From Streptomyces sp. NBC_01717 (GTDB lineage Bacteria > Actinomycetota > Actinomycetes > Streptomycetales > Streptomycetaceae): 64,000 bases of DNA. How positions within the stretch are numbered: position 1 is the stretch's first letter; every line of letters starts with the position of its first letter. The notes beneath the pieces are model-generated. The model saw only the letters and a program-made list of their open reading frames with translations. It was not told where the DNA came from and ran no database searches. Shown one piece after another: positions 20,707-28,355 of this stretch. Both the position numbers and the translations under genes were made by a program. The stretch is taken from positions 6,448,001-6,512,000 of the forward strand of contig NZ_CP109178.1 of NCBI RefSeq assembly GCF_036248255.1, in the 5' to 3' direction.

Positions 20707-20990
20707 AGGCGAACCTAACCGTTGGGGACGGGGGAGTCGCGGACCGGGTCCAACAGTGCGGGGACCGGTGCTGGTTGACCGCGTTCCGTTCCGGTGAACG
20801 CTTGCGGTGCTCGGCGACGTGACCAGTGTTAGCCGCGGCGTTCAACCGTGGCAATGACCCCTGATACGGCCTTGCCTCGCATCAGGGACCAAAGGTCCTC
20901 AACCACCCCAAACGGTTCTATAGCAGGTCGGAGGGGGTGAAGCGGGTTCTATGTGCGGCCGGAAACCCTACTACTCACGGTAGTGGAGGA
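20707..20990 (-). other. 284-bp leader of the transglycosylase gene
   Basis: No coding sequence seen. It contains a 7-bp inverted repeat with a 15-base loop (CCCTGAT...ATCAGGG near 20858-20886), GC-rich complementary stretches and the sequence AACGGTTAGGTTCGCC next to the start codon. Leaders of cell-wall hydrolase genes in Streptomyces often carry ydaO c-di-AMP riboswitches. I could not find that core with confidence, so it is only a candidate structured leader. Confidence 0.35.
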
Positions 20991-21830
20991 CTAAGGTCCT
21001 GTGGGCGCCTTCACGCCTTCGGGACCGTCGAATGTGACCTGGACCTCGAAGGATGCGCGGCGCGTGGCCCGTCGCAGCGCCTTCAGCAGCGTGGAGCCGA
21101 TGGTGAGGGTCAGTGCCATGGTCAGCACGGCCCGGCCCAGGTCCCAGCCCAGTGAGGTGGCCAGGCAGTACGCGAAGAAACGGACCAGATTCTCGGGCAG
21201 CGGGTCACCGGGGTGGAACGAGATGCCCGATCCGAGGCCCGGCACGATCGTCCAGCCGTACAGGTTCATCACCGTGCCGTACGCGAACGCCGCCACACCG
21301 CCGTACGCCGCGAGCATCAGCAGCTCGGCCCGCCCGCGCAGCCGGTCCGGGGCCGGCAGCAGGCCGGCGCCCATCGTGAACCAGCCCATCGACAGCATCT
21401 GGAACGGCATCCATGGGCCCACCCCGCCGGTGAGCAGGGCGGACGCGAACATCGTCACCGAGCCGAGCACGAAGCCGAAGCCGGGGCCGAGCACCCGGCC
21501 GCTCAGCACCATCAGGAAGAACATCGGCTCCAGGCCCGCGGTACCGGCGCCGAGCGGACGCAGCGCGGCACCGACCGCGGCGAGCACACCCAGCATCGCC
21601 ACCGCCTTCGCGTCCAGGCCGGAGTCCGCGATGGTGGCGACGACCACACCGACCAGGAGCGGAAGCAGTGCGGCAAACAGCCACGGTGCGTCCTGGGAGT
21701 GGGCGAGACCGGAATCCGCGTCCGCGAGCAGCGGCCAGCCGATGGAGACGACGCCGATCGCGCTGACGAGGAGGAGTGCGGCGATCGCACGGGGGCCCAG
21801 TCGTACGGGACGGCTTCGACGGTCGCTCAT
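20991..21830 (-). CDS. ECF transporter S component
   Basis: A 279-aa membrane protein with about eight hydrophobic segments, the substrate-binding subunit of an energy-coupling factor importer. Visible: GLEPMFFLMVLSGRVLGPGFGFVLGSVTMFASALLTGGVGPW, the small-residue-rich region that contacts EcfT, and MNLYGW. As the last gene of a five-gene operon, its ATG overlaps the preceding ATPase stop by 4 bases (ATGA). The upstream cobalamin riboswitch suggests that the ligand is vitamin B12 or a precursor. It is not a BtuC-type permease. Confidence 0.85.
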   Translation of the reverse strand: MSDRRSRPVRLGPRAIAALLLVSAIGVVSIGWPLLADADSGLAHSQDAPWLFAALLPLLVGVVVATIADSGLDAKAVAMLGVLAAVGAALRPLGAGTAGLEPMFFLMVLSGRVLGPGFGFVLGSVTMFASALLTGGVGPWMPFQMLSMGWFTMGAGLLPAPDRLRGRAELLMLAAYGGVAAFAYGTVMNLYGWTIVPGLGSGISFHPGDPLPENLVRFFAYCLATSLGWDLGRAVLTMALTLTIGSTLLKALRRATRRASFEVQVTFDGPEGVKAPTGP

Positions 21831-23536
21831 GCGCCTGCCTCCAGCGCCCCGCGCACCTGCGTCACGGTCAGCCACTCCTGCGGGGCGAGGATCTTCGCGG
21901 TCTGCGGCGCGAACGCCGGTGACGAGACCACCACCTGCCGGGTCGGCCCGTCCGCGACGACCTCCCCGTCCGCGAGGATCACCACCCGGTGGGCCAGCTC
22001 GGCAGCGAGCTCCACGTCGTGCGTGGCCAGGACGATCGCATGGCCCTCGGCCGCCAAATCGCGCAGCACACGTATCAGCCGGGCCTTCGCCGCGTAGTCC
22101 AGACCGCGGGTCGGCTCGTCCAACAGCAGGAGCGGGGGCCGTGCGGTCAGCACGATGGCCAGCGCCAGGGCGAGGCGCTGCCCCTCGGAGAGATCGCGGG
22201 GGTGGGTGTCGTCCGGTACGTCGGGAAGCAGCTCGGAGACCAGGGCCCGGCAGCTGCCCGCCGCCGCGCCCGCGTCGGCGTCGGCCGCCGCGCACTCGGC
22301 GGCGACCGTGTCCGCGTACAGCAGATCGCGCGGTTCCTGCGGTACGAGCCCGACCCGGCGCACCATGTCGCGTGGATGTGTGCGGTGCGGGGCCCGGCCG
22401 CCGACGAGGACGGTGCCGGTCGTGGGCCCGACCAGGCCGACGAGGGCGGCGAGCAGCGTGGACTTGCCCGCGCCGTTGCGGCCCATCAGGGCGACGGTCT
22501 CGCCCGGTGTGACGGAGAGCGTCACCCGACGCAGCGCCTCGACACGCCCACGCCGCACCCCCAGGCCCTCGACCCGGGTGGTCGCTTCCACCACACCTTC
22601 GGGAGCGGACCGGGGAGCGGGCGTGCGCAGGCGCCCGAACAGACCGCGGCGTACGGGAGCGGCCGCGGGCAGCGGCGCCGGGGCGGCGGGCGCCGACGGA
22701 GCGGGCGACGGCGGTTCGGCCGAGGCCAGCCGCTCCCGCAGATCCGTCGCACGGCGCCGTGCGTCGCGTACCGAAAGCGGTAGCGGCACCCAGCCCGCCA
22801 GCCGGCCCAGGGCCACCACCGGCGGGTGGACCGGGGAGACGGCCATGATGTCGGCGGGGGCGCCCATCACAGGTGCGGCACCCGGCGACGGCAGCAGGAC
22901 GACCTGGTCCGCGTACTGGACGACGCGTTCCAGGCGGTGCTCCGCCATCAGGACCGTCGTGCCCAGATCGTGCACCAGCCGCTGGAGCACCGCGAGGACC
23001 TCCTCGGCCGCCGCCGGGTCCAGTGCGGACGTCGGTTCGTCGAGGACCAGGACCTTGGGGTGCGGGGTCAGCACCGAGCCGATCGCGACCCGCTGCTGCT
23101 GGCCGCCGGAGAGTGTGGCGATCGGCCGGTCGCGCAGTCCGGCGAGGCCCAGCAGGTCGAGGGTCTCCTCGACCCGCCGCCGCATCACGTCGGGGGCGAG
23201 TCCCAGCGACTCCATGCCGTACGCCAGCTCGTCCTCGACGGTGTCGGTGACGAAGTGGGAGAGCGGGTCCTGTCCCACGGTGCCGACCAGATCGGCGAGT
23301 TCGCGCGGTTTGTGGGTACGGGTGTCACGGCCGTCGACCATCACCCTGCCGCGCAGCGTGCCGCCCGTGAAGTGCGGTACGAGACCGGAGACGGCGCCCA
23401 GCAGCGTCGACTTGCCGACCCCCGACGGGCCGACGAGCAGCACCAACTCGCCCTCGGGGACGGTCAGATCGACCCCGGACAGGGTCGGGCGCGCCGCCCC
23501 CTCGTACTGCACCGAGACCTGCTCGAACCTGATCAC
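21827..23536 (-). CDS. ECF transporter ATPase, fused A-A' subunits
   Basis: A 569-aa protein carrying both energy-coupling ATPases in one chain. Domain 1: Walker A GPSGVGKST (36-44), Q-loop GQDPLSHF, signature LSGGQQQ (142-148), Walker B VLVLDEP. An Ala/Pro linker (about 270-320) follows. Domain 2: Walker A GRNGAGKST (about 349-357), signature LSEGQRL (variant), Walker B LLLDEP. The two would form the A-A' heterodimer driving the T and S subunits. Its GTG start overlaps the EcfT stop (GTGA). The variant second signature (LSEGQ) is common in one site of such pairs. Confidence 0.9.
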   Translation of the reverse strand: MIRFEQVSVQYEGAARPTLSGVDLTVPEGELVLLVGPSGVGKSTLLGAVSGLVPHFTGGTLRGRVMVDGRDTRTHKPRELADLVGTVGQDPLSHFVTDTVEDELAYGMESLGLAPDVMRRRVEETLDLLGLAGLRDRPIATLSGGQQQRVAIGSVLTPHPKVLVLDEPTSALDPAAAEEVLAVLQRLVHDLGTTVLMAEHRLERVVQYADQVVLLPSPGAAPVMGAPADIMAVSPVHPPVVALGRLAGWVPLPLSVRDARRRATDLRERLASAEPPSPAPSAPAAPAPLPAAAPVRRGLFGRLRTPAPRSAPEGVVEATTRVEGLGVRRGRVEALRRVTLSVTPGETVALMGRNGAGKSTLLAALVGLVGPTTGTVLVGGRAPHRTHPRDMVRRVGLVPQEPRDLLYADTVAAECAAADADAGAAAGSCRALVSELLPDVPDDTHPRDLSEGQRLALALAIVLTARPPLLLLDEPTRGLDYAAKARLIRVLRDLAAEGHAIVLATHDVELAAELAHRVVILADGEVVADGPTRQVVVSSPAFAPQTAKILAPQEWLTVTQVRGALEAGA

Positions 23537-24684
23537 TGGCTCTCCTCGGAGTTCGCGACGGCCACAACGGGTGGCGCGGGCGCCACCACCGCGGGCAACA
23601 GCCCGATCAGCACCGCCGCCGCGGGCCACAGCGGGAACACCGGCGCCGTCAGCGGTACCACTCCGGGATGCAGCGCCTCCGTGTCGGCACTGCCCGCCCA
23701 GATCATCGCCGCCGCGACCACCGCACCCGACCCGGCCACCAGCCAGGCCCTCGCCCCCCACCGGTCGGGCCGGTAGCGGGTGCGGACCGAGCGGGCACCG
23801 CCGAGCCGGAGCCCGGCCATCGCGGCGACGAGCCCGGCGAACAGCAGCGGCAGCCCGTACACCGCACCCTGCGAGGCCAGCAGACCGTACGTGCCGGCGC
23901 AGACCCCCAGCAGCCCGCCGAGCGTGAGGACGTTCGTGGTGTGCCGCACGGCACGCGGCACCTGGGCCGTGCGCCCGTATCCGCGCGCGTCCATCGACGC
24001 CGCCACCGCCACCGACCGCTCCAGCGCACCCTCCAGCACCGGCAGCCCGATCTGCAGGACGGCCTTGATGCCACCGGCGGGGCGGCCCCGCAGCCGCCGT
24101 GCGGTGCGCAGCCGCACCACATCGGCAACCATGTTCGGTGCGAACGTCATCGCGACGACGACCGCGACGCCCGCCTCGTACAGGGCGCCCGGCAGCGACT
24201 TCAGCAGCCGGGCCGGGTTGGCGAGCGAGTTCGCCGCCCCGATGCAGATCAGCAGGGTGGCCAGCTTCGCCCCGTCGTACAGCGCGAAGAGCAACTGTTC
24301 GGCGGTGACCCGGCCGCCGATCCTGACGCCCTGCGCCCAGTCGGGCAGCGGCACTTCGGGCAGGGTGAACACCGGGTGCGTACCGGGGATCGGCGAGCCG
24401 AGAAAGACGGAGAACAGCAGCCGCACGCCTACGACGAACAGCCCGATCCTGATGAACGCCCCGTACGAACGGGCCCACGGCGCATCCGTCCGGCGCGCCG
24501 CCACGACGTAACCGGCCACCCCCACCAGCAGCCCGAGCAGCAGTGGATTGCTGGTCCGGGAGGCGGCGGTGGCCAGCCCGAGCGCCCACAGCCACCAGGC
24601 CCCCGCGGGCAGGGCGTTGCTGCGGGTCGCCTCGGGGGCACGCAGGGCACGGCCCGGCCGGGCCGTGCCGGCGGAGACGGTCAT
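23533..24684 (-). CDS. ECF transporter T component
   Basis: A 383-aa CbiQ/EcfT-type transmembrane coupling protein. Features: N-terminal TSNPLLLGLLVG helix, GGRVTAEQLLFALYDGAKLATLLICIGAANSLANP, and two cytoplasmic coupling motifs near RRLRGRPAGG and SMDARGYGR, which dock the ATPases (canonical ARG-type motifs). C-terminal hydrophobic extension of about 100 residues beyond the core. Start ATG overlaps the preceding gene's stop by 4 bases. Confidence 0.9.
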   Translation of the reverse strand: MTVSAGTARPGRALRAPEATRSNALPAGAWWLWALGLATAASRTSNPLLLGLLVGVAGYVVAARRTDAPWARSYGAFIRIGLFVVGVRLLFSVFLGSPIPGTHPVFTLPEVPLPDWAQGVRIGGRVTAEQLLFALYDGAKLATLLICIGAANSLANPARLLKSLPGALYEAGVAVVVAMTFAPNMVADVVRLRTARRLRGRPAGGIKAVLQIGLPVLEGALERSVAVAASMDARGYGRTAQVPRAVRHTTNVLTLGGLLGVCAGTYGLLASQGAVYGLPLLFAGLVAAMAGLRLGGARSVRTRYRPDRWGARAWLVAGSGAVVAAAMIWAGSADTEALHPGVVPLTAPVFPLWPAAAVLIGLLPAVVAPAPPVVAVANSEESQ

Positions 24685-25373
24685 CCGCGGCGGCGGCGGG
24701 CCTGCACGACCGCGGCGACGCCGAGCAGAAGGACGGCGGCGACACCGGCGAGCACCCCGGCGGACGGACCGCCGCTGCCGCTCCCCGGGTGGGCCGAGGC
24801 GGACGGGCTCGCGGGCTCCTGCGACGTGGTGTCGGCGTGCCCGGTGCCGGAGACCTGCTCACCGCAGCCCGAGGCCGGATAGCCGGAGATCGCGCAGAGC
24901 AGTGCCTCGCTGCTGTAGCGCAGCGGCTTGGCCACGGAGGCGAGGGCCTCCGCGGCGCTCGCGTCCTCGGCGACCTGCGCGCACGCGGTACGCGGCGCGG
25001 GCGGCGTCTCCCCGTCAGGGGCGTCCGCCGCCGTGCCGGGGTCGATGACGAGCGCGACCCGCTTGCTGCCGTCCTTGGCGGGGGTGTCCGCGCAGATCGC
25101 CGCGAAGTCGGGGGCGCGGCGTGGCTTCGCCGAGTCCTGGGAGTCCTCGCTGACCGAGAACCGGAAGCCCTGCACCGCACCGTCGTCGGGCCGGACCAGC
25201 GACGGGCCCTGGGTGGCATACGCCCAGCCCGTCCCCTTGCCCTCCCAGAACGACCAGTAGCGGTAGCCGGCCGCGTGGGCGGTGCCCGCGCCGAGCACGG
25301 TCAGGACGGCGCCGAGAACGAGCAGCAGGGCGCCCGCCGTCGGCCACCCGGATCGATTCCCCGCTCGGTTCAC
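24681..25373 (-). CDS. SCO2322-type secreted, membrane-anchored protein
   Basis: A 230-aa exported protein. The signal peptide ends near HAA (residue about 35). The extracellular domain begins AGYRYWSFWEGKGTGWAYATQGP. Four Cys are spread through the domain (in AAICAD, RTACAQ, ALLCAIS and SGCGEQ), and a Pro/Ser linker leads to a C-terminal helix followed by RRRR, so the domain stays at the outer membrane face. It resembles the SCO2322 family found beside Streptomyces ECF cobalamin-type transporters. Its function is not known; ligand capture together with the neighbouring toroid protein is plausible. GTG start overlaps the previous stop by 4 bases. Confidence 0.75.
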   Translation of the reverse strand: MNRAGNRSGWPTAGALLLVLGAVLTVLGAGTAHAAGYRYWSFWEGKGTGWAYATQGPSLVRPDDGAVQGFRFSVSEDSQDSAKPRRAPDFAAICADTPAKDGSKRVALVIDPGTAADAPDGETPPAPRTACAQVAEDASAAEALASVAKPLRYSSEALLCAISGYPASGCGEQVSGTGHADTTSQEPASPSASAHPGSGSGGPSAGVLAGVAAVLLLGVAAVVQARRRRG

Positions 25374-26635
25374 AGCTGCGGGGTCTTCCGGCGGCTGCTG
25401 ATGAGGAAGCCGACACCGGCACCGGCGGCGAGACCGATACCGACGAGCCACCACACGCCGAGACCGGCGTCGTCGCTCGTGCCGTCCTGCGCCGCGTAGT
25501 CGCTGGTGGCCGGCGAGGGTGTGTGGACGGCGGCCGGCTTCGGCCCGGTCGCGCTCAGCCGCTCGACCAGGTCGACACCGCCGAAGTCGCGGGCATCGGC
25601 GCCGGTCGTGTGCGCGGCCACGACCAACTGGGCGTAGGCGGCCGGGCCGTTCTCGGCCGCCCAGGGCGCGGCGTGCTTCTTCAGCCAGCCGAGCGCGCCG
25701 GCCGCCTTGTCCTGGTGGCCCGCGGCGGCCAGGGCGACGACCGCGTCCGCGGTGTTGCCGAAGTCGGGCTGCTCGGTGGTGTCGGTGGCGCCCGGCATCG
25801 GCGGCTGGTTCAGGTGGCCGGTCTTCGCGAGGGCACCCGCGAGATAGTGCGCACCGTTCTGGGCGGCCTGCTCGGGCTTGACGACGGCGCCCTTGTGGCA
25901 GGTGGGCGCCTTGTCCTCGGACGCGGAATTGTTCCAGGCGGCCAGCCCCTTGCCCATGGAACCGAGCACACCGGCCGCGGTGGCGTCCGCGTTGGCGGCG
26001 AGCTTGCCGCCCTTGTCGGGCTGGTACGCGAACGCGCCGCCGTCCTTGCCGCCGCACGGGATCGCCAGCTCGAGCAGCGCGTCGTACGGCGTTTTGCCGC
26101 CCTCGGTCGTCACATCGCCGAGCCGCTGGCCCCGCTTGGCCAGGGCGCCGATCACGATCGAGGTGGAGTTGGCGTCGCTGGGCGAGCCCGGGTTGTAACC
26201 CCAGCCGCCGTCCTCGTTCTGAACGGACTTCAGCCAGGCGACCCCGTTGTCGACGGCATCGCCGTGCCCGCCGACCTCGGCGAGCGCCTGGACCGCGGCG
26301 GCTGTGGCGTTGGTGTCCGTCATGGTCTTCGCGTCGCACGGTTTGCTGACATCCGCGCGGTACGAGGCGTAGGCGCCGCTGTCACACTGCTGGGCGACCA
26401 GCCAGTCGACGGACGCGGCCGCGGGGGTGACCCCTTCGAGCCGCTGGGCGATGAAGGCCAGCGACTGCCTCCAGACCCCGTCGTACGTCGGGTCCTTGGT
26501 GCCGTACAGCCCGGACGGCAGCGCGACGGACGGGGTGGGCGACGGAGACGGCGCCGCCACCGCGGCCGGGGCAGCGGCCGCACAGAGCACGGTGGCGGTG
26601 GCGGCGAGCGTTGCTGCGGTGCGGCGAACGGTCAT
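25370..26635 (-). CDS. Secreted alpha-toroid protein, transcobalamin-like
   Basis: A 421-aa exported protein. The signal peptide (1-28, ending VAA) is followed by an all-helical (alpha/alpha)6 toroid of the prenyltransferase/squalene oxidase-repeat type. Repeats show NDxDxGW-like units: SVDWLVAQQCDSGAY, GVAWLKSVQNEDGGWGY, GALGWLKKHAAPWA. A C-terminal membrane helix (about 388-412) ends in RRK. The toroid has no catalytic DXDD and so is not a cyclase; the same fold carries vitamin B12 in animal transcobalamin and intrinsic factor. As first gene of the riboswitch operon it is a candidate surface B12 binder. ATG 26635 follows GGAGAGG. Confidence 0.75.
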   Translation of the reverse strand: MTVRRTAATLAATATVLCAAAAPAAVAAPSPSPTPSVALPSGLYGTKDPTYDGVWRQSLAFIAQRLEGVTPAAASVDWLVAQQCDSGAYASYRADVSKPCDAKTMTDTNATAAAVQALAEVGGHGDAVDNGVAWLKSVQNEDGGWGYNPGSPSDANSTSIVIGALAKRGQRLGDVTTEGGKTPYDALLELAIPCGGKDGGAFAYQPDKGGKLAANADATAAGVLGSMGKGLAAWNNSASEDKAPTCHKGAVVKPEQAAQNGAHYLAGALAKTGHLNQPPMPGATDTTEQPDFGNTADAVVALAAAGHQDKAAGALGWLKKHAAPWAAENGPAAYAQLVVAAHTTGADARDFGGVDLVERLSATGPKPAAVHTPSPATSDYAAQDGTSDDAGLGVWWLVGIGLAAGAGVGFLISSRRKTPQL

Positions 26636-26721
26636 GGTGGGCTGGGCCTCTCCTGCGGTGGGAACCGGGCACAGGCACACTCAGGCACCAGGCTCCGGCC
26701 CCGTATGCCTCGACGGTGCCG

Positions 26722-26741
26722 GTCACCGGGGTTCCGGTGAC
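26722..26741 (-). promoter_or_regulatory. Riboswitch expression-platform hairpin
   Basis: GTCACCGG-GGTT-CCGGTGAC forms a perfect 8-bp stem between the cobalamin aptamer and the first ECF-operon gene. It could be the terminator or anti-terminator arm of the switch; no U-tract follows. Confidence 0.5.
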
Positions 26742-26754
26742 GCGAGCCGGTCAC

Positions 26755-26880
26755 GACCGCGGACAGGGCATTCCGACTCACCGCTGTGTCAGCGGCTCAC
26801 GGTTGCGTGGTCAGTGCCGGATTCGCACCGGCTTCCCCCTGAACGGGCATGATGACGACGCCCACACTCTACCGGGGCCT
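26755..26880 (-). ncRNA. Cobalamin (B12) riboswitch
   Basis: On the minus strand, reading toward the operon, the conserved class motifs appear in order: GGGGAAGCCGGTGCGAATCC (P3/P4 region), then CACTGACC-ACGCAACCGTGA (equivalent to the CUGNCCCGCAACUGU block), then GAGTCGGAATGCC (equivalent to GTCAGGANACCTGCC). The 5' side reaches about 26880. B12 binding to these leaders represses downstream gene expression. The boundaries are approximate. Confidence 0.9.
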
Positions 26881-27098
26881 AGCCCGCCGCTTCGGGCGGA
26901 GGGGCGCCCGGAACAGCGACGTACGTCACCCGTGAGGTCGGGCCGGGTCGGGCCGGGTCGGAGCGGTGGGAGAGGAGGTCAGCCCCTGATGACGGCCGGT
27001 GCCTCATCGCGAACCGTGGCCATGGTGGCCTTGTCGCGGGCTTCGTCGTTCAGGCGGAGGAGCGGCTCGGTGTTGGAGGGGATCGTCGGCGAACCCCC
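26881..27098. other. Intergenic region with short repeats
   Basis: No gene is supported. It contains three copies of the 10-mer TCGGGCCGGG-like unit at about 26938-26965. On the minus strand an open frame continues for 39 codons beyond the stop of the metallo-hydrolase gene (see findings). The promoter of the riboswitch transcript should lie here. Confidence 0.5.
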
Positions 27099-28136
27099 TC
27101 ACACCGCGATGTACGTCACCGGATCGCTCCCTGTCATCGCCTCCGCGCGCCCCAGCTTCACCAGTCGGCGGACGTGGGCCTCGGCCTCCGAGACCGCAAT
27201 GTTCCGTGAGCCGTGCGGGATCTGTTCCCACGGCCGGTTCCACTCCATCCGCTCGGCCAGCTGCCACGGCGTGAGCGGGGTGGCGAGCAGCGCGAGCAGG
27301 CCGGTCAGCCGCTCCTCGTGGTGGTCGAGGAGTTCCTGTACGCGCCGGGCCGCGTCCGGGAACGCGTGCTGGTGGGCGGGCAGCACCTCGGCGACGCCCA
27401 GCCGGCCGATGCGCTCCAGCGAGTCGAGGTAGTCGCCCAGTGGGTCGGTGGCCGTCGCGTCGTCCGGGTCCTCGTACAGCCCGATGTGCGGACTGATCCC
27501 GGGCAGCAGATGGTCGCCGGAGAAGAGCCGGCCGCGGCCGGGCAGGTTCGCCGGGTGGTCCTCCTCCAGATGCAGGCAGACATGGCCGGGGGTGTGGCCC
27601 GGCGTCCAGACCGCGCGGAGCCGGCGGCCCGCCAGGTCGAGCAGCTCGCCGGGGACGATCTCGCGGTCCGGGAGGGCGGCGCGAAGGCCGGGCAGGGTGC
27701 GCATCCGGCCGGTGGCGCGGGCGGCGCGCAGTGGGGCGAGGTGGTCCTCGGGGGCGCCGACCGCGGTGAGTTTCGCCGCCAGGTAGGCCAGCCAGGTGCC
27801 CGGTTCGGACTCGCGGGTGCGGCGCACGATCGCGGTGTCCGCGGCGTGCATCGCGATCCAGGCCCCGGATGATTCGCGGACCTGGCCGGACAGGCCGTGG
27901 TGGTCGGGGTGGTGGTGGGTGATGACCACGCCATGGATGTCGGTGATGCCGACTCCGATGGCGGTGAGGCCCGCGACCAGGGTGTCCCAGGCCTCCGGGT
28001 CGTCCCAGCCGGTGTCGATCAGGACCGGGCCGCGGCCGGTGTCAAGGACGTGAACCAGGGTGTGGCCGAGCGGGTTGTCCGGGATGGGGACCTTGATGGA
28101 CCACACGCCGCCGCCGTGCTCGGTCACCTGTGTCAT
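27099..28136 (-). CDS. Metallo-beta-lactamase-fold hydrolase
   Basis: A 345-aa MBL-fold enzyme. The metal-binding loop is ITHHHPDHHG (about 73-82, HxHxDH motif). Downstream ligands are the His in TPGHTPGH (about 176) and the Asp in LFSGDHLL. A C-terminal helical extension (about 250-340, EWNRPWEQIPHGSRNIAVSEAEAHVRRL) resembles the winged LACTB2/nuclease-like tail. Thioesterase, lactonase or RNase roles are all possible. It diverges from the aldehyde dehydrogenase gene across a promoter that holds a KstR-like box. Confidence 0.85.
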   Translation of the reverse strand: MTQVTEHGGGVWSIKVPIPDNPLGHTLVHVLDTGRGPVLIDTGWDDPEAWDTLVAGLTAIGVGITDIHGVVITHHHPDHHGLSGQVRESSGAWIAMHAADTAIVRRTRESEPGTWLAYLAAKLTAVGAPEDHLAPLRAARATGRMRTLPGLRAALPDREIVPGELLDLAGRRLRAVWTPGHTPGHVCLHLEEDHPANLPGRGRLFSGDHLLPGISPHIGLYEDPDDATATDPLGDYLDSLERIGRLGVAEVLPAHQHAFPDAARRVQELLDHHEERLTGLLALLATPLTPWQLAERMEWNRPWEQIPHGSRNIAVSEAEAHVRRLVKLGRAEAMTGSDPVTYIAV

Positions 28137-28192
28137 GAGATCCCCATCTCTCGTCCCGGCATGCGGCCGTGCTGCGCCGCAACCACTGTAAC

Positions 28193-28206
28193 GAGAACTC
28201 GTTCCA
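28193..28206. promoter_or_regulatory. KstR-like box (one mismatch)
   Basis: GAGAACTCGTTCCA, read on the other strand TGGAACGAGTTCTC, fits TnnAACnnGTTnnA at 7 of 8 fixed positions. It lies inside a longer dyad (AACGAG-AA-CTCGTT). It sits 57 bases before the metallo-hydrolase start and 150 before the aldehyde dehydrogenase start. Confidence 0.45.
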
Positions 28207-28272
28207 GTAGTAGCCCTGGTCGACTATTCGTCCGAGGTCGATCGCCGTCGGATCCGTGGACTCCTGGAACTG

Positions 28273-28288
28273 GAACTGGTATCAGTTC
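28273..28288. promoter_or_regulatory. Perfect 16-bp palindrome
   Basis: GAACTGGTATCAGTTC has 6-bp perfect arms and a 4-base centre. It is preceded by an extra half site (GGAACT) 6 bases upstream and lies 68 bases before the aldehyde dehydrogenase start. Probably a TetR- or LacI-type operator of unknown regulator. Confidence 0.5.
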
Positions 28289-28302
28289 TGACACGGAGTC
28301 AG
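28288..28302. promoter_or_regulatory. TGAC-N5-GTCA motif
   Basis: CTGACACGGAGTCAG is a perfect CTGAC-N5-GTCAG dyad. It abuts the 16-bp palindrome and lies 54 bases before the aldehyde dehydrogenase ATG. The same pattern recurs at 49252, 56717 and 63410. Confidence 0.5.
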
Positions 28303-28329
28303 GTATGGAGTCAGGTGCGGAGTCGGTAC
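28294..28329. repeat. Imperfect 12-bp tandem repeat, three copies
   Basis: CGGAGTCAGGTA, TGGAGTCAGGTG and CGGAGTCGGTAC follow in direct order between the operator cluster and the ribosome binding site of the aldehyde dehydrogenase gene. Confidence 0.6.
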
Positions 28330-28355
28330 GTGCCGGGTCGCGGGAGGCAGCAGCC

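Noticed and set aside
20707..20990. ydaO c-di-AMP riboswitch
   Set aside because: The typical core block (GGTAGGCGG-type ends and GTCAGCTAACC) could not be aligned by eye; kept only as a candidate structured leader.
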